A DNA stretch of 64,000 bases, taken from positions 404,254-468,253 of the forward strand of contig NZ_LOHG01000002.1 of assembly GCF_022790535.1 (NCBI RefSeq). Direction: 5' to 3'. Position numbers and translations under genes: made by a program. This document shows, piece after piece, positions 41,411-54,616 of this stretch (the stretch's first letter is position 1; each line of letters opens with the position of its first letter). The notes beneath the pieces are model-generated. The model was not told the origin of the DNA. It ran no database searches and saw only the letters and a list, made by a program, of their open reading frames with translations. The DNA is from Pseudomonas maioricensis (GTDB taxonomy: Bacteria > Pseudomonadota > Gammaproteobacteria > Pseudomonadales > Pseudomonadaceae).

Positions 41411-43303
41411 GTGGATTTCCCTTCCCGTTTTGAAGTGATCGTCATCGGTGGCGGTCATGCCGGTACCGAGGCCGCACTGGCGTCGGCACGTATGGGTGTA
41501 AAAACCCTTTTGCTGACCCACAACGTGGAAACACTGGGTCAGATGAGCTGCAACCCGGCTATTGGTGGCATCGGTAAAAGCCATCTGGTCAAGGAAATCG
41601 ACGCGTTGGGCGGTGCCATGGCAATGGCAACCGACAAAGGCGGTATTCAGTTTCGTGTGCTAAACAGCCGTAAAGGACCCGCCGTGCGTGCAACTCGCGC
41701 CCAGGCTGATCGTGTCCTGTACAAGGCGGCTATTCGCGAAACCATCGAAAATCAGCCGAACCTGTGGGTATTTCAACAAGCCTGTGATGACTTGATCGTT
41801 GAGCAGGACGAAGTGCGCGGTGTAGTGACCCAAATGGGACTGCGTTTCATGGCCGATTCGGTTGTGCTGACGACCGGCACCTTTCTGGGTGGACTTATCC
41901 ACATAGGGATGCAGAACTACTCCGGTGGTCGCGCAGGTGATCCGCCTTCAATCTCGCTGGCACATCGTTTACGTGAATTGCCGCTACGAGTGGGCCGCCT
42001 GAAAACAGGTACTCCTCCGCGTATCGACGGTCGTTCGGTGGACTTCTCGGTGATGACCGAGCAGCCAGGTGATACGCCGATTCCGGTGATGTCGTTCATG
42101 GGCTCCAAGGAACAGCATCCATCGCAAGTCAGTTGCTGGATCACTCACACCAACGCCCGGACTCACGAAATCATTGCGGCCAACCTTGATCGTTCGCCCA
42201 TGTATTCCGGGGTTATCGAAGGTGTTGGCCCACGTTACTGCCCTTCGATCGAAGACAAGATTCATCGGTTTGCCGACAAGGAAAGCCATCAGGTCTTCAT
42301 CGAGCCTGAAGGCCTGACGACGCATGAGCTTTATCCGAACGGCATTTCGACTTCGTTGCCGTTTGACGTGCAATTGCAGATTGTCCGGTCGATTCGCGGT
42401 ATGGAAAATGCTCACATCGTGCGTCCTGGCTATGCCATCGAATATGATTACTTCGATCCACGCGATCTGAAGTACAGCCTCGAAACCAAGGTCATCGCGG
42501 GTCTGTTTTTCGCAGGGCAAATCAACGGCACCACCGGTTACGAAGAAGCCGGTGCTCAAGGTTTGCTCGCTGGAACCAACGCGGCATTGCGTGCGCAGGG
42601 CAAGGAAAGCTGGTGTCCACGTCGCGATGAAGCGTACATCGGCGTGCTTGTGGATGATTTGATTACTCTGGGTACCCAAGAGCCGTACCGGATGTTCACT
42701 TCCCGTGCGGAGTACCGCTTGATTCTGCGTGAAGACAACGCCGATTTGCGCCTGACCGAAAAAGGTCGCGAGCTGGGTCTCGTTGATGATGAACGTTGGG
42801 CGGCGTTCTGCACCAAACGCGAAAACATCGAATTGGAAGAGCAGCGCCTGAAGAGCACTTGGGTACGCCCGGGTACTGAGCAGGGCGATGCCATTGCCAG
42901 TCATTTCGGCACGCCGTTGACTCACGAATACAACCTGCTCAACCTGTTGACCCGACCGGAAATCGACTACGCCAGTCTTGTTTCCCTCACCGGTCATGGC
43001 AGCCCTGATCCGCAAGTCGCTGAACAGGTTGAAATCAAGGCCAAATACGCGGGTTACATTGACCGCCAGCAGGACGAAATCGCCCGGCTGCGTGCCAGCG
43101 AAGACACGAAACTGCCTGAAGACATCGATTACACGACGATCTCTGGTCTCTCGAAAGAAATTCAGAGCAAGCTGGGGATAACTCGTCCTGAGACACTGGG
43201 ACAGGCGTCGCGAATTCCAGGCGTCACGCCTGCGGCAATTTCCCTGTTGATGATTCACCTGAAAAAACGCGGCGCGGGCCGTCAGTTGGAGCAAAGCGCT
43301 TGA
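41411..43303 (+). CDS. mnmG: tRNA uridine-5-carboxymethylaminomethyl modification enzyme MnmG
   Basis: MnmG/GidA (630 aa) is the FAD enzyme that acts with MnmE on wobble uridine 34. The FAD motif [19 protein letters not shown] is at residues about 10-28. [26 protein letters not shown] and [21 protein letters not shown] are conserved family blocks. The start is GTG 41411 ([15 protein letters not shown]), with an adjacent in-frame GTG three bases earlier; GAGG precedes both. A TATACT-like -10 box lies at 41359. It leads mnmG-rsmG-parA-parB. The stop overlaps the rsmG start. Confidence 0.98.
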   Translation: MDFPSRFEVIVIGGGHAGTEAALASARMGVKTLLLTHNVETLGQMSCNPAIGGIGKSHLVKEIDALGGAMAMATDKGGIQFRVLNSRKGPAVRATRAQADRVLYKAAIRETIENQPNLWVFQQACDDLIVEQDEVRGVVTQMGLRFMADSVVLTTGTFLGGLIHIGMQNYSGGRAGDPPSISLAHRLRELPLRVGRLKTGTPPRIDGRSVDFSVMTEQPGDTPIPVMSFMGSKEQHPSQVSCWITHTNARTHEIIAANLDRSPMYSGVIEGVGPRYCPSIEDKIHRFADKESHQVFIEPEGLTTHELYPNGISTSLPFDVQLQIVRSIRGMENAHIVRPGYAIEYDYFDPRDLKYSLETKVIAGLFFAGQINGTTGYEEAGAQGLLAGTNAALRAQGKESWCPRRDEAYIGVLVDDLITLGTQEPYRMFTSRAEYRLILREDNADLRLTEKGRELGLVDDERWAAFCTKRENIELEEQRLKSTWVRPGTEQGDAIASHFGTPLTHEYNLLNLLTRPEIDYASLVSLTGHGSPDPQVAEQVEIKAKYAGYIDRQQDEIARLRASEDTKLPEDIDYTTISGLSKEIQSKLGITRPETLGQASRIPGVTPAAISLLMIHLKKRGAGRQLEQSA

Positions 43304-43944
43304 GTTCTATGGTTACCCCGCAACACGCCGAAGAGTTATCCCGTGGCGCTCAGGAACTGGGTGTGACACTCAGTGAAAGCCAGCACTCACAACTGCTGGC
43401 GTATCTGGCTCTGCTGATCAAGTGGAACAAGGCTTACAACCTGACGGCTGTGCGTAATCCGGACGAAATGGTTTCACGGCACTTGCTCGACAGCTTGAGT
43501 GTTGTGCCTTTCGTTGAGGGTGAACGTTGGCTGGATGTGGGAAGTGGCGGGGGGATGCCTGGTATTCCCCTGGCCATCATGTTCCCGGACATGAAAGTTT
43601 CGCTTCTGGACAGCAATGGCAAGAAAACGCGCTTTCAGACTCAGGTCAAACTTGAGCTCAAGCTGGATAACGTAGAAGTTATCCACAGCCGCGCAGAGTC
43701 CTTTCATCCGGAGCTTCCGTTCACCGGGATTGTTTCCCGTGCGTTCAGCAGTCTGGAAGACTTTACTGGGTGGACTCGCCATATGGGCGATACCAATACG
43801 CGATGGCTGGCAATGAAAGGCCTGCATCCGACCGATGAACTGGTAGCATTGCCCGCAGATTTTCATGTGGATAGCGCACAAGCCTTGACCGTACCCGGTT
43901 GCCAAGGCCAACGTCATCTGCTGATACTGCGCCGCACGGCATGA
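43300..43944 (+). CDS. rsmG: 16S rRNA (guanine-527-N7)-methyltransferase
   Basis: RsmG/GidB (214 aa) methylates G527 of 16S rRNA; loss gives low-level streptomycin resistance in several bacteria. The SAM fold shows [37 protein letters not shown], and [28 protein letters not shown] is the family N-terminal block. The likely start is TTG 43300, overlapping the mnmG stop; the next ATG is three codons later. A DnaA box (43679) lies within. parA starts 18 bases after its stop. Confidence 0.97.
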   Translation: MSSMVTPQHAEELSRGAQELGVTLSESQHSQLLAYLALLIKWNKAYNLTAVRNPDEMVSRHLLDSLSVVPFVEGERWLDVGSGGGMPGIPLAIMFPDMKVSLLDSNGKKTRFQTQVKLELKLDNVEVIHSRAESFHPELPFTGIVSRAFSSLEDFTGWTRHMGDTNTRWLAMKGLHPTDELVALPADFHVDSAQALTVPGCQGQRHLLILRRTA

Positions 43945-43962
43945 CTGGGAACACAAGCAAGC

Positions 43963-44754
43963 ATGGCTAAGGTATTCGCGATTGCGAACCAAAAAGGTGG
44001 TGTGGGTAAAACCACCACCTGTATCAACCTCGCAGCATCGCTGGTAGCCACCAAGCGACGCGTACTGCTGATCGATCTGGATCCGCAAGGTAATGCCACG
44101 ATGGGCAGTGGTGTGGATAAACACGCCTTGGAGCATTCGGTGTATGACCTGCTCATTGGTGAGTGCGATCTGAACCAGGCGATCCAGTTCTCCGAGCATG
44201 GCGGTTATCAATTGCTGCCTGCCAACCGCGACCTCACTGCAGCTGAAGTGAATCTTCTGGAAATGCAGATGAAGGAAAGCCGTCTGCGCAATGCGCTGGC
44301 GCCTATCCGCGAAAACTACGATTACATTTTGATTGATTGCCCGCCGTCCTTGTCGATGCTGACATTGAACGCGCTGGTTGCTGCTGATGGTGTAATTATC
44401 CCCATGCAATGTGAATACTTTGCTCTGGAAGGTCTTAGCGACCTTGTGGATAACATCAAACGCATCGGTGAATTGCTCAATCCAGCGCTGAAAATCGAGG
44501 GGTTGCTGCGCACCATGTATGACCCGCGGTTGAGCCTGATCAACGACGTGTCTGCGCAACTCAAAGAGCATTTCGGCGAACAGCTGTACGACACTGTAAT
44601 TCCGCGCAACATCCGTCTGGCCGAGGCGCCGAGTTTCGGGATGCCCGTTCTGGCCTACGACAAGAGTTCGCGCGGTGCACTGGCCTACCTTGCTTTGGCA
44701 GGGGAAATGGTTCGTCGTCAACGGCGCGGTTCGCGCACAGCTCAGCCAACTTAA
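43963..44754 (+). CDS. parA: chromosome partitioning ATPase ParA
   Basis: ParA/Soj (263 aa) is the ATPase that moves ParB-parS complexes. The deviant Walker A QKGGVGKTTTCINLAASL starts at residue 10. The A' motif LIDLDPQGNAT and Walker B LIDCPPSLSMLT follow. It lacks the N-terminal DNA-binding extension of plasmid ParA proteins, as expected for chromosomal types. It is followed by parB after nine bases. Two perfect DnaA boxes (44112, 44445) occur in the gene. Confidence 0.98.
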   Translation: MAKVFAIANQKGGVGKTTTCINLAASLVATKRRVLLIDLDPQGNATMGSGVDKHALEHSVYDLLIGECDLNQAIQFSEHGGYQLLPANRDLTAAEVNLLEMQMKESRLRNALAPIRENYDYILIDCPPSLSMLTLNALVAADGVIIPMQCEYFALEGLSDLVDNIKRIGELLNPALKIEGLLRTMYDPRLSLINDVSAQLKEHFGEQLYDTVIPRNIRLAEAPSFGMPVLAYDKSSRGALAYLALAGEMVRRQRRGSRTAQPT

Positions 44755-44763
44755 GGAAACCCC

Positions 44764-45636
44764 ATGGCCGTCAAGAAAAGAGGTCTCGGACGTGGGCTGG
44801 ACGCACTTCTGAGCAGTCCAACCGTCAGCTCCCTCGAAGAACAAGCCGTGAAGGCCGATCAGCGTGAACTTCAGCACATCCCGCTGGACCTGATTCAGCG
44901 CGGCAAGTATCAGCCGCGTCGCGACATGGATCCTCAGGCGCTCGAAGAGCTCGCTCAATCGATCAAGGCCCAGGGCGTAATGCAGCCGATTGTGGTGCGT
45001 CCAATTGGTGAAAACCGCTTTGAAATCATCGCAGGTGAGCGCCGTTGGCGTGCAAGCCAGCAGGCCTCCATGGAAACCATCCCGGCGATGGTGCGTGATG
45101 TGCCGGATGAAACCGCTATTGCGATGGCGCTGATCGAGAACATTCAACGCGAAGACCTCAATCCCATTGAGGAGGCGGTCGCTTTACAGCGTCTTCAACA
45201 TGAGTTCCAGCTCACTCAGCAACAAGTTGCCGATGCTGTCGGCAAATCGCGGGTGAGTGTTGCCAACCTGCTGCGCCTGATCGCGCTGCCGGATGTGATC
45301 AAAACCATGCTTTCCCACGGCGACCTGGAAATGGGTCACGCTCGTGCGTTACTCGGTCTGCCGGAAGATCGGCAGGTTGAAGGGGCGCGACATGTTGTCG
45401 CACGAGGCCTGACGGTTCGCCAGACAGAAGCGCTCGTGCGTCAATGGTTGAGTGGAAAACCTGCTGCCGCCGAGCCAGTGAAGACCGATCCGGATATCAG
45501 CCGCCTTGAACAGCGTCTGGCCGAGCGGCTGGGCTCTGCGGTGCAAATTCGTCATGGGCAGAAGGGTAAAGGGCAGTTGGTGATCCGGTATAACTCACTG
45601 GATGAGCTGCAAGGGGTGCTCGCCCACATCCGCTGA
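44764..45636 (+). CDS. parB: chromosome partitioning protein ParB
   Basis: ParB/Spo0J (290 aa) binds parS and spreads by CTP-dependent clamp sliding. The N-terminal ParB/Srx domain shows KYQPRRDMDPQALEELAQSIKAQGVMQPIVVRP and GERRWRASQQA. The central helix-turn-helix is LTQQQVADAVGKSRVSVANLLRLIALP, and the C-terminal dimerisation part ends RYNSLDELQGVLAHIR. Its predicted targets lie at 25935, 28526 and 29156, 15-20 kb away on the other side of the origin. Confidence 0.98.
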   Translation: MAVKKRGLGRGLDALLSSPTVSSLEEQAVKADQRELQHIPLDLIQRGKYQPRRDMDPQALEELAQSIKAQGVMQPIVVRPIGENRFEIIAGERRWRASQQASMETIPAMVRDVPDETAIAMALIENIQREDLNPIEEAVALQRLQHEFQLTQQQVADAVGKSRVSVANLLRLIALPDVIKTMLSHGDLEMGHARALLGLPEDRQVEGARHVVARGLTVRQTEALVRQWLSGKPAAAEPVKTDPDISRLEQRLAERLGSAVQIRHGQKGKGQLVIRYNSLDELQGVLAHIR

Positions 45637-45684
45637 AACAATTGCACTGTAGCGTGTGATCGGAAATCACTACCTGAAGGTTGA

Positions 45685-45706
45685 ATAGGGGCTGAACCGC
45701 CCCTAT
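45685..45706. promoter_or_regulatory. perfect hairpin between parB and atpI
   Basis: ATAGGGGC, loop TGAACC, GCCCCTAT: eight perfect pairs with a six-base loop, 48 bases after the parB stop and 76 bases before atpI. No T-run follows, so it may be a transcript end structure of the parAB message or part of the atp promoter/leader region. Confidence 0.5.
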
Positions 45707-45782
45707 ACTCTGCGCGCATTTTGTCGGCACAAATTATGCCAAGTTATTGATTTTGGCGGCCGACGCACGAGGAGCAGGAGTG

Positions 45783-47076
<1,294 letters not shown>

Positions 47077-47101
47077 GACTCGCCTGGCGCGTCTGGATGT
47101 A

Positions 47102-47171
47102 CCTCTCGCTCCGGCGAGAGGAGGCCGCAAGCGGGTAACCGCAAGGGCTGATGTAAAACGATTTGTTTTAC
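47102..47171 (+). other. three tandem hairpins in the atpB-atpE gap
   Basis: Hairpin 1 (47102-47121) is CCTCTCGC, TCCG loop, GCGAGAGG: eight perfect pairs with a UNCG-type tetraloop. Hairpin 2 (47131-47142) is GCGG, GTAA loop, CCGC: a GNRA tetraloop. Hairpin 3 (47153-47171) is GTAAAAC, GATTT loop, GTTTTAC: seven perfect pairs. They lie immediately upstream of the c-subunit gene, which must be translated far more than its neighbours. They are likely RNA stability or processing structures. Confidence 0.7.
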
Positions 47172-47208
47172 CGCTTTAATCTAAGAAAACCTAACCAATA
47201 CGACGTAA

Positions 47209-47481
<273 letters not shown>

Positions 47482-47538
47482 TCTCTCGATTCTTCGAGGT
47501 GATTGGTGTGATGGACAACGAACGAGCGAGGTGTTGGC

Positions 47539-48009
47539 GTGAACATTAATGCAACCCTGATTGGCCAGTCCGTTGCGTTCTTCATTTTTGTGCTGTTCTG
47601 CATGAAGTACGTTTGGCCTCCGGTCATTACGGCTTTGCACGAACGTCAGAAGAAGATCGCGGATGGACTGGACGCTGCCAGCCGAGCAGCTCGCGACCTG
47701 GAGTTGGCCCAAGAGAAAGTGGGTCATCAACTGCGCGAAGCTAAAGCTCAGGCAGCCGAAATCATTGAGCAAGCCAAGAAACGCGGTACTCAGATTGTCG
47801 ACGAAGCCCGTGAACAGGCCCGTGTCGAAGCTGACCGTGTGAAGGCTCAGGCTCAGGCCGAGATCGAGCAGGAACTGAACGGTGTCAAAGACGCGCTGCG
47901 CGCCCAATTGGGTAGCCTGGCAGTTGGCGGTGCTGAGAAGATCCTGGGTGCCACAATCGATCAAAACGCGCACGCGGAGCTGGTTAACAAACTGGCTGCT
48001 GAAATTTAA
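47539..48009 (+). CDS. atpF: ATP synthase F0 subunit b
   Basis: Subunit b (156 aa) is the peripheral stalk that ties F0 to F1. An N-terminal membrane helix ([24 protein letters not shown]) is followed by a long charged coiled coil (about residues 35-125) rich in Ala, Glu, Lys and Gln. It starts with GTG 47539 after GCGAGGTGTTGGC. The stop is 12 bases before atpH. Confidence 0.98.
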   Translation: MNINATLIGQSVAFFIFVLFCMKYVWPPVITALHERQKKIADGLDAASRAARDLELAQEKVGHQLREAKAQAAEIIEQAKKRGTQIVDEAREQARVEADRVKAQAQAEIEQELNGVKDALRAQLGSLAVGGAEKILGATIDQNAHAELVNKLAAEI

Positions 48010-48021
48010 GCGAGGGCGATC

Positions 48022-48558
48022 ATGGCAGAACTGACCACGTTGGCCCGACCTTACGCTAAGGCAGCCTTCGAGCACGCCCAGGCCCACCAGCAACTGGCCA
48101 ATTGGTCAGCCATGCTCGGCCTGGCTGCAGCGGTGTCGCAAGACGACACCATGCAGCGCGTACTCAAGGCCCCGCGACTGACGAGCGCAGACAAGGCCAC
48201 CACTTTTATTGAAGTGTGTGGCGACAAGTTCGATGCCAAGGCACAGAATTTCATCCATGTCGTTGCTGAAAACGACCGTCTCCCGCTTCTGCCGGAGATC
48301 GCCGAACTGTTCGACCTGTATAAGGCTGAGCAGGAAAAATCGGTCGATGTGGATGTCACCAGTGCTTTTGCATTGAACCAAGAACAGCAAGACAAACTCG
48401 CCAAGGTTCTCAGTGCACGGCTCGGCCGGGAAGTGCGCCTGCACGCTGCGGAGGATGCCACCCTTATCGGTGGTGTCGTAATCCGCGCCGGCGACCTGGT
48501 TATCGATGGCTCAGTTCGCGGCAAACTCGCGCAACTAGCCGAAGCATTGAAATCTTGA
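48022..48558 (+). CDS. atpH: ATP synthase F1 subunit delta
   Basis: Subunit delta (178 aa) joins the peripheral stalk to the top of F1. It begins [20 protein letters not shown] and ends with [27 protein letters not shown], the OSCP/delta family signature. It is tightly spaced between atpF and atpA in the canonical order. Confidence 0.98.
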   Translation: MAELTTLARPYAKAAFEHAQAHQQLANWSAMLGLAAAVSQDDTMQRVLKAPRLTSADKATTFIEVCGDKFDAKAQNFIHVVAENDRLPLLPEIAELFDLYKAEQEKSVDVDVTSAFALNQEQQDKLAKVLSARLGREVRLHAAEDATLIGGVVIRAGDLVIDGSVRGKLAQLAEALKS

Positions 48559-48579
48559 GTTTGAAGGGGCAGCAGAGCA

Positions 48580-50124
48580 ATGCAGCAACTCAATCCTTCC
48601 GAAATAAGTGAAATCATCAAGGGTCGCATCGACAAGCTCGATGTAACCTCCCAAGCCCGTAACGAAGGCACTGTCGTCAGCGTATCTGACGGCATCGTGC
48701 GGATTCACGGTCTGGCCGACGTAATGTACGGCGAGATGATCGAGTTTCCGGGCGGCGTCTACGGTATGGCGCTGAACCTTGAGCAAGACTCTGTAGGTGC
48801 TGTAGTACTGGGCGCATACACGACTCTGGCTGAAGGCATGAGCGCCAAGTGCACTGGCCGCATCCTCGAAGTTCCGGTTGGTAAGGAACTGCTGGGTCGC
48901 GTAGTCGACGCACTGGGTAACCCAGTTGACGGCAAAGGTCCGCTGAACAACACCGAGACCGATGCGGTCGAGAAAGTTGCTCCAGGCGTGATCTGGCGTA
49001 AGTCGGTAGACCAGCCTGTACAGACTGGCTACAAGGCTGTCGATGCCATGATTCCAGTCGGCCGTGGCCAGCGTGAGCTGATCATCGGTGACCGTCAGAT
49101 CGGTAAAACCGCTCTGGCCATCGACGCAATCATCAACCAGAAAGACAGCGGCATCTTCTGCGTCTACGTTGCAATCGGTCAGAAACAATCGACCATCGCC
49201 AACGTTGTTCGCAAACTCGAAGAAAACGGCGCATTGGCTAACACCATCGTCGTGGCTGCAAGTGCTTCTGAATCCGCTGCGCTGCAATTCCTTGCACCGT
49301 ACTCGGGTTGCACCATGGGTGAATTCTTCCGCGACCGCGGTGAAGACGCGCTGATCGTTTATGACGATCTGTCCAAGCAAGCAGTGGCTTACCGCCAGAT
49401 TTCCCTGCTGCTGCGCCGTCCACCAGGCCGTGAAGCTTACCCAGGCGACGTGTTCTATCTCCACTCCCGTCTGCTGGAGCGCGCATCGCGTGTTTCCGAA
49501 GAGTACGTAGAGAAGTTCACCAACGGCGCAGTAACCGGCAAAACCGGTTCCCTGACCGCGTTGCCGATCATCGAAACTCAGGCTGGCGACGTTTCCGCGT
49601 TCGTTCCGACCAACGTGATTTCCATCACTGACGGTCAGATCTTCCTGGAATCGGCCATGTTCAACTCTGGCATCCGTCCAGCAGTTAACGCCGGTGTTTC
49701 GGTATCCCGTGTGGGTGGTGCCGCTCAGACCAAGATCATCAAGAAGCTCTCCGGTGGTATCCGTACCGCTCTGGCTCAGTACCGTGAACTGGCAGCATTC
49801 GCCCAGTTTGCTTCTGACCTGGACGAAGCGACCCGTAAGCAACTTGAGCATGGTCAGCGCGTTACCGAGCTGATGAAGCAGAAGCAATACGCACCAATGT
49901 CGATCGCTGACATGGCGCTGTCGCTGTATGCCGCTGAGCGTGGGTTCCTGACCGACATCGAAATCGCCAAGATCGGTAGCTTTGAACAAGCGCTGATTGC
50001 TTACTTCAACCGCGATCACGCCGATTTGATGGCGAAGATCAACGTGAAGGGTGACTTCAATGACGAAATCGACGCTGGCATGAAAGCCGGTATCGAGAAG
50101 TTCAAGGCCACCCAAACCTGGTAA
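48580..50124 (+). CDS. atpA: ATP synthase F1 subunit alpha
   Basis: Subunit alpha (514 aa) supplies the non-catalytic nucleotide sites of the alpha3beta3 ring. It shows [23 protein letters not shown] (Walker A, about residues 166-188) and [46 protein letters not shown], which contains the catalytic arginine helix. It ends before a strong GAAA-tetraloop hairpin in the gap to atpG. Confidence 0.99.
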   Translation: MQQLNPSEISEIIKGRIDKLDVTSQARNEGTVVSVSDGIVRIHGLADVMYGEMIEFPGGVYGMALNLEQDSVGAVVLGAYTTLAEGMSAKCTGRILEVPVGKELLGRVVDALGNPVDGKGPLNNTETDAVEKVAPGVIWRKSVDQPVQTGYKAVDAMIPVGRGQRELIIGDRQIGKTALAIDAIINQKDSGIFCVYVAIGQKQSTIANVVRKLEENGALANTIVVAASASESAALQFLAPYSGCTMGEFFRDRGEDALIVYDDLSKQAVAYRQISLLLRRPPGREAYPGDVFYLHSRLLERASRVSEEYVEKFTNGAVTGKTGSLTALPIIETQAGDVSAFVPTNVISITDGQIFLESAMFNSGIRPAVNAGVSVSRVGGAAQTKIIKKLSGGIRTALAQYRELAAFAQFASDLDEATRKQLEHGQRVTELMKQKQYAPMSIADMALSLYAAERGFLTDIEIAKIGSFEQALIAYFNRDHADLMAKINVKGDFNDEIDAGMKAGIEKFKATQTW

Positions 50125-50129
50125 GCCGC

Positions 50130-50153
50130 AGCGGGGGCCGAAAGGCTCCCGCT
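50130..50153 (+). other. GAAA-tetraloop hairpin between atpA and atpG
   Basis: AGCGGGGGCC, GAAA, GGCTCCCGCT: ten consecutive pairs (one G-T) capped by a GNRA tetraloop, filling half of the 50-base gap. No T-run follows, so it is not a terminator. It probably protects or sets the 3' end of a processed upstream mRNA segment. Confidence 0.75.
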
Positions 50154-50174
50154 TGCTAACCTGATAGGTGTTAC

Positions 50175-51035
50175 ATGGCAGGCGCAAAAGAGATTCGCAG
50201 CAAGATTGCGAGCATCAAAAGCACGCAAAAGATCACCAGCGCCATGGAAAAAGTGGCGGTCAGCAAAATGCGCAAGGCTCAAATGCGCATGGCTGCTAGC
50301 CGTCCTTACGCGGAGCGCATCCGCCAGGTGATTGGTCATCTGGCCAACGCTAACCCGGAATACCGCCACCCGTTCATGGTCGAGCGCGCTGTAAAGCGTG
50401 TCGGTTATGTCGTAGTGAGCAGTGACCGCGGTCTGTGCGGTGGCTTGAATACCAACCTGTTCAAGGCTCTGGTCAAGGACATGGCGGTAAACCGTGAAAA
50501 CGGCGTAGAGATCGATCTGTGCGTGGTTGGCAGCAAAGGTGCGGCATTTTTCCGCAACTTCGGCGGTAACGTCGTCGCTGCGATCAGCCACTTGGGCGAA
50601 GAGCCGTCGATCAATGATTTGATCGGCAGCGTCAAGGTGATGCTGGATGCTTACCTGGATGGCCGTATTGATCGCCTGTCCGTGGTATCCAACAAGTTCA
50701 TCAACACCATGACCCAGCAACCAACGGTTGAGCAGTTGATTCCGTTGGTGGCTACCCCGGATCAGAAACTCAAGCACCACTGGGACTATCTCTACGAACC
50801 CGATGCCAAAGAGCTGCTTGACGGCTTGATGGTTCGCTACGTTGAGTCGCAGGTGTACCAGGCGGTGGTCGAGAACAACGCAGCTGAACAAGCAGCGCGG
50901 ATGATCGCGATGAAGAACGCCACAGATAACGCCGGTGATTTGATCAGTGATTTGCAGCTGATCTACAACAAGGCGCGTCAGGCAGCGATCACCCAAGAGA
51001 TCTCGGAAATCGTCGGCGGCGCTGCCGCGGTTTAA
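50175..51035 (+). CDS. atpG: ATP synthase F1 subunit gamma
   Basis: Subunit gamma (286 aa) is the central rotor shaft. The N-terminal helix [32 protein letters not shown] and the C-terminal helix [46 protein letters not shown] form the coiled coil, with [15 protein letters not shown] in the middle. The length matches the family. It is 27 bases before atpD. Confidence 0.99.
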   Translation: MAGAKEIRSKIASIKSTQKITSAMEKVAVSKMRKAQMRMAASRPYAERIRQVIGHLANANPEYRHPFMVERAVKRVGYVVVSSDRGLCGGLNTNLFKALVKDMAVNRENGVEIDLCVVGSKGAAFFRNFGGNVVAAISHLGEEPSINDLIGSVKVMLDAYLDGRIDRLSVVSNKFINTMTQQPTVEQLIPLVATPDQKLKHHWDYLYEPDAKELLDGLMVRYVESQVYQAVVENNAAEQAARMIAMKNATDNAGDLISDLQLIYNKARQAAITQEISEIVGGAAAV

Positions 51036-51050
51036 CGGTTCAAATATTAG

Positions 51051-52442
<1,392 letters not shown>

Positions 52443-52446
52443 TCCC

Positions 52447-52466
52447 AGCGCCTGGCAACGGGCGCT
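52447..52466 (+). other. hairpin between atpD and atpC
   Basis: AGCGCC, eight-base loop TGGCAACG, GGCGCT: six perfect GC-rich pairs starting five bases after the atpD stop. No T-run. It resembles, in position, the hairpins at the atpB-atpE and atpA-atpG junctions. Confidence 0.55.
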
Positions 52467-52486
52467 AATCAGGTCGAGGCAAGCAA

Positions 52487-52912
52487 ATGGCTATAACAGT
52501 CCATTGCGATATCGTCAGCGCGGAAGGAGAAATTTTCTCCGGTCTGGTCGAGATGGTGATTGCGCACGGCAACCTGGGTGATATCGGTATCGCTCCAGGC
52601 CACGCGCCGCTGATCACTGATCTGAAACCAGGTCCGATCCGCTTGATCAAGCAGGGCGGAGCAGCGGAGGTGTTTTACATCTCCGGTGGTTTCCTCGAGG
52701 TTCAACCAAACATGGTCAAGGTGCTTGCCGACACTGTGCAACGTGCTGATGACCTGGACGAAGCCTCTGCTCAGGCAGCCGTAAAGGCAGCCGAGAAGGC
52801 CCTGAACGAAAAAGGCGCAGATTTCGATTACGGATCTGCAACTGCTCGTCTGGCCGAGGCCGCAGCTCAGCTGCGCACCGTTCAGCAAATTCGCAAGAAG
52901 TTCGGCGGTTAA
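52487..52912 (+). CDS. atpC: ATP synthase F1 subunit epsilon
   Basis: Subunit epsilon (141 aa) couples the rotor to the c-ring and can inhibit ATP hydrolysis. The N-terminal beta-sandwich shows [23 protein letters not shown] sequence and [19 protein letters not shown]. The C-terminal two-helix domain is present ([19 protein letters not shown], then [18 protein letters not shown]). It ends the atp operon and is followed 30 bases later by a strong terminator. Confidence 0.98.
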   Translation: MAITVHCDIVSAEGEIFSGLVEMVIAHGNLGDIGIAPGHAPLITDLKPGPIRLIKQGGAAEVFYISGGFLEVQPNMVKVLADTVQRADDLDEASAQAAVKAAEKALNEKGADFDYGSATARLAEAAAQLRTVQQIRKKFGG

Positions 52913-52936
52913 CCCGTCGCCTTCTGCGCGATTGAG

Positions 52937-52971
52937 AAAAAGGGTAGCCTCGGCTACCCTTTTTCTTTTTT
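52937..52971 (+). terminator. terminator of the atp operon
   Basis: AAAAAGGGTAGCC, TC, GGCTACCCTTTTT: eight core pairs extended by five A-T pairs, then CTTTTTTC. It is a strong and symmetric intrinsic terminator between atpC and glmU. Confidence 0.92.
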
Positions 52972-53027
52972 CAGGATCAGCCGACGCTTGTGGATAAGTG
53001 ACGCGGCGCGCCTCAGTTGGAAATCCC

Positions 53028-54395
53028 ATGTCTCTCGATATCGTTATTCTCGCGGCAGGCCAAGGCACACGCATGCGCTCCGCACTTCCTAAAGTCCTGC
53101 ACCCGGTTGCTGGCGACTCTATGCTGGGACATGTTATCCACAGCGCTCGGCAACTATCGCCGCAACGTATCCATGTGGTGATTGGCCATGGCGCGGATGT
53201 CGTACGTGAGCGCCTGGCTGCAGATGACCTGAATTTCGTCATGCAGGACAAGCAACTGGGCACCGGGCACGCCGTCGCTCAGGCGTTGCCGGAACTAAGC
53301 GCCGACACCGTACTGATCCTCTATGGCGATGTACCGCTGATTGAAGTTGAAACCCTTCAGCGTTTGCTGAAACAGGTCAATGCCGAACAACTGGGCTTGT
53401 TGACCGTCAACCTCGACGATCCCACCGGCTACGGCCGTATCGTGCGCGATGAGCAGAACCGTGTATGTGCGATCGTTGAACACAAAGACGCCACCGAAGC
53501 CCAGAAAGCTATAACCGAAGGCAACACCGGCATTCTCGCGGTCCCGGGCAAGCGCCTGGCTGACTGGCTGGGACGGTTATCGAACAACAATGCTCAAGGC
53601 GAGTATTACCTGACTGATGTGATTGCCATGGCAGTCAACGACGGTCTGGTGGTTGCCACTGAGCAGCCCCACGACGCTATGGAAGTCCAAGGCGCCAATG
53701 ACCGTAAGCAACTAGCTGAGCTGGAGCGTCACTACCAGCTACGCGAAGCACGCCGTTTGATGGCGCAAGGGGTGACGTTGCGCGATCCAGCCCGTTTTGA
53801 TGTACGCGGTGACGTGACAGTAGGGCGCGATGTGCTGATTGACATCAATGTGATCCTTGAAGGTCGGGTCATCATCGAAGACGACGTGGCCATCGGCCCG
53901 AACTGTGTGATCAAAGACAGCACATTGCGTAAAGGCGTTGTGATCAAGGCTAACAGTCACCTCGACGGTGCCGTGATGGGCCAGGGCAGCGATGCAGGTC
54001 CATTCGCTCGCTTGCGTCCTGGCAGTGTGCTGGGCGCCAAGGCTCATGTGGGTAACTTTGTGGAATTGAAGAATGCTCATCTTGGGGAGGGTGCCAAAGC
54101 CGGGCATCTGACTTATCTGGGCGACGCTGAAATTGGTGCACGCACAAATATTGGTGCTGGCACGATCACCTGTAATTACGACGGTGCGAACAAGCATAAA
54201 ACGGTGTTGGGCGAAGATGTATTCATCGGCTCGAACAACTCGTTGGTCGCGCCTGTGGATATCTCTTCGGGCGCTACTACAGCTGCAGGCTCGACCATCA
54301 ATCAGGATATCCCTGCCGAACAACTCGGCGTTGCTCGTGCACGCCAGCGCAACATCGAAGGCTGGAAGCGGCCGGTGAAAATCAAGAAAGACTGA
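53028..54395 (+). CDS. glmU: bifunctional UDP-GlcNAc pyrophosphorylase / GlcN-1-P acetyltransferase
   Basis: GlmU (455 aa) acetylates glucosamine-1-phosphate and uridylates the product to UDP-GlcNAc for peptidoglycan and LPS. The pyrophosphorylase domain (about 1-227) has [22 protein letters not shown] and [10 protein letters not shown]. The C-terminal left-handed beta helix has hexapeptide repeats ([37 protein letters not shown]). ATG 53028 matches the conserved start. DnaA boxes lie just upstream (52989), inside (53134) and three bases after the stop (54398). glmR and glmS follow. Confidence 0.98.
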   Translation: MSLDIVILAAGQGTRMRSALPKVLHPVAGDSMLGHVIHSARQLSPQRIHVVIGHGADVVRERLAADDLNFVMQDKQLGTGHAVAQALPELSADTVLILYGDVPLIEVETLQRLLKQVNAEQLGLLTVNLDDPTGYGRIVRDEQNRVCAIVEHKDATEAQKAITEGNTGILAVPGKRLADWLGRLSNNNAQGEYYLTDVIAMAVNDGLVVATEQPHDAMEVQGANDRKQLAELERHYQLREARRLMAQGVTLRDPARFDVRGDVTVGRDVLIDINVILEGRVIIEDDVAIGPNCVIKDSTLRKGVVIKANSHLDGAVMGQGSDAGPFARLRPGSVLGAKAHVGNFVELKNAHLGEGAKAGHLTYLGDAEIGARTNIGAGTITCNYDGANKHKTVLGEDVFIGSNNSLVAPVDISSGATTAAGSTINQDIPAEQLGVARARQRNIEGWKRPVKIKKD

Positions 54396-54429
54396 AGTTA
54401 TCCACAGTCGTTCGAGATGGACGCATTTT

Positions 54430-54516
54430 TGTGGGAGCGAATTCATTCGCGAAAGCGAAGTGTCAGGCGCAGTTGTAGTGTCTGAAAAGCCCTTCGCGAA
54501 TGAATTCGCTCCCACA
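54430..54516. repeat. paired REP element (GAGCGAATTCATTCGCGAA type)
   Basis: TGTGGGAGCGAATTCATTCG and its exact reverse complement frame a spacer of about 38 bases. It is the clean form of the degenerate doublet at 10634. It occupies most of the 221-base gap between glmU and glmR. Confidence 0.87.
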
Positions 54517-54616
54517 GGTCCAAATCGATCCCGAATTTGTACTCTGCCCTTGACCATTTCTCTGCAATAGGTTTTGATTGCCTTCGTTATCTTACGAATC
54601 GAAACTTAAGTCAGCC

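Noticed and set aside
41984..43294. 436-codon minus-strand frame opposite mnmG, and similar frames opposite glyS (21453-22709), dnaN (29709-30629), choX (4915-5940), fmt (14384-15406) and the SGNH acyltransferase (61979-63070)
   Set aside because: Each is antisense to an intact conserved gene and has no own ribosome site or domain.
43474..45147. Long open minus-strand frame (557 codons) across rsmG, parA and parB
   Set aside because: It lies antisense to three recognisable, motif-complete genes; the translation has no recognisable domains and an amino-acid mix typical of the complement of GC-rich coding DNA.
48535..50187. 550-codon minus-strand frame opposite atpA
   Set aside because: Exact shadow of atpA; long antisense frames also occur opposite atpG (50016-50996) and atpD (51060-52385) because these highly expressed genes avoid the codons that would create antisense stops.
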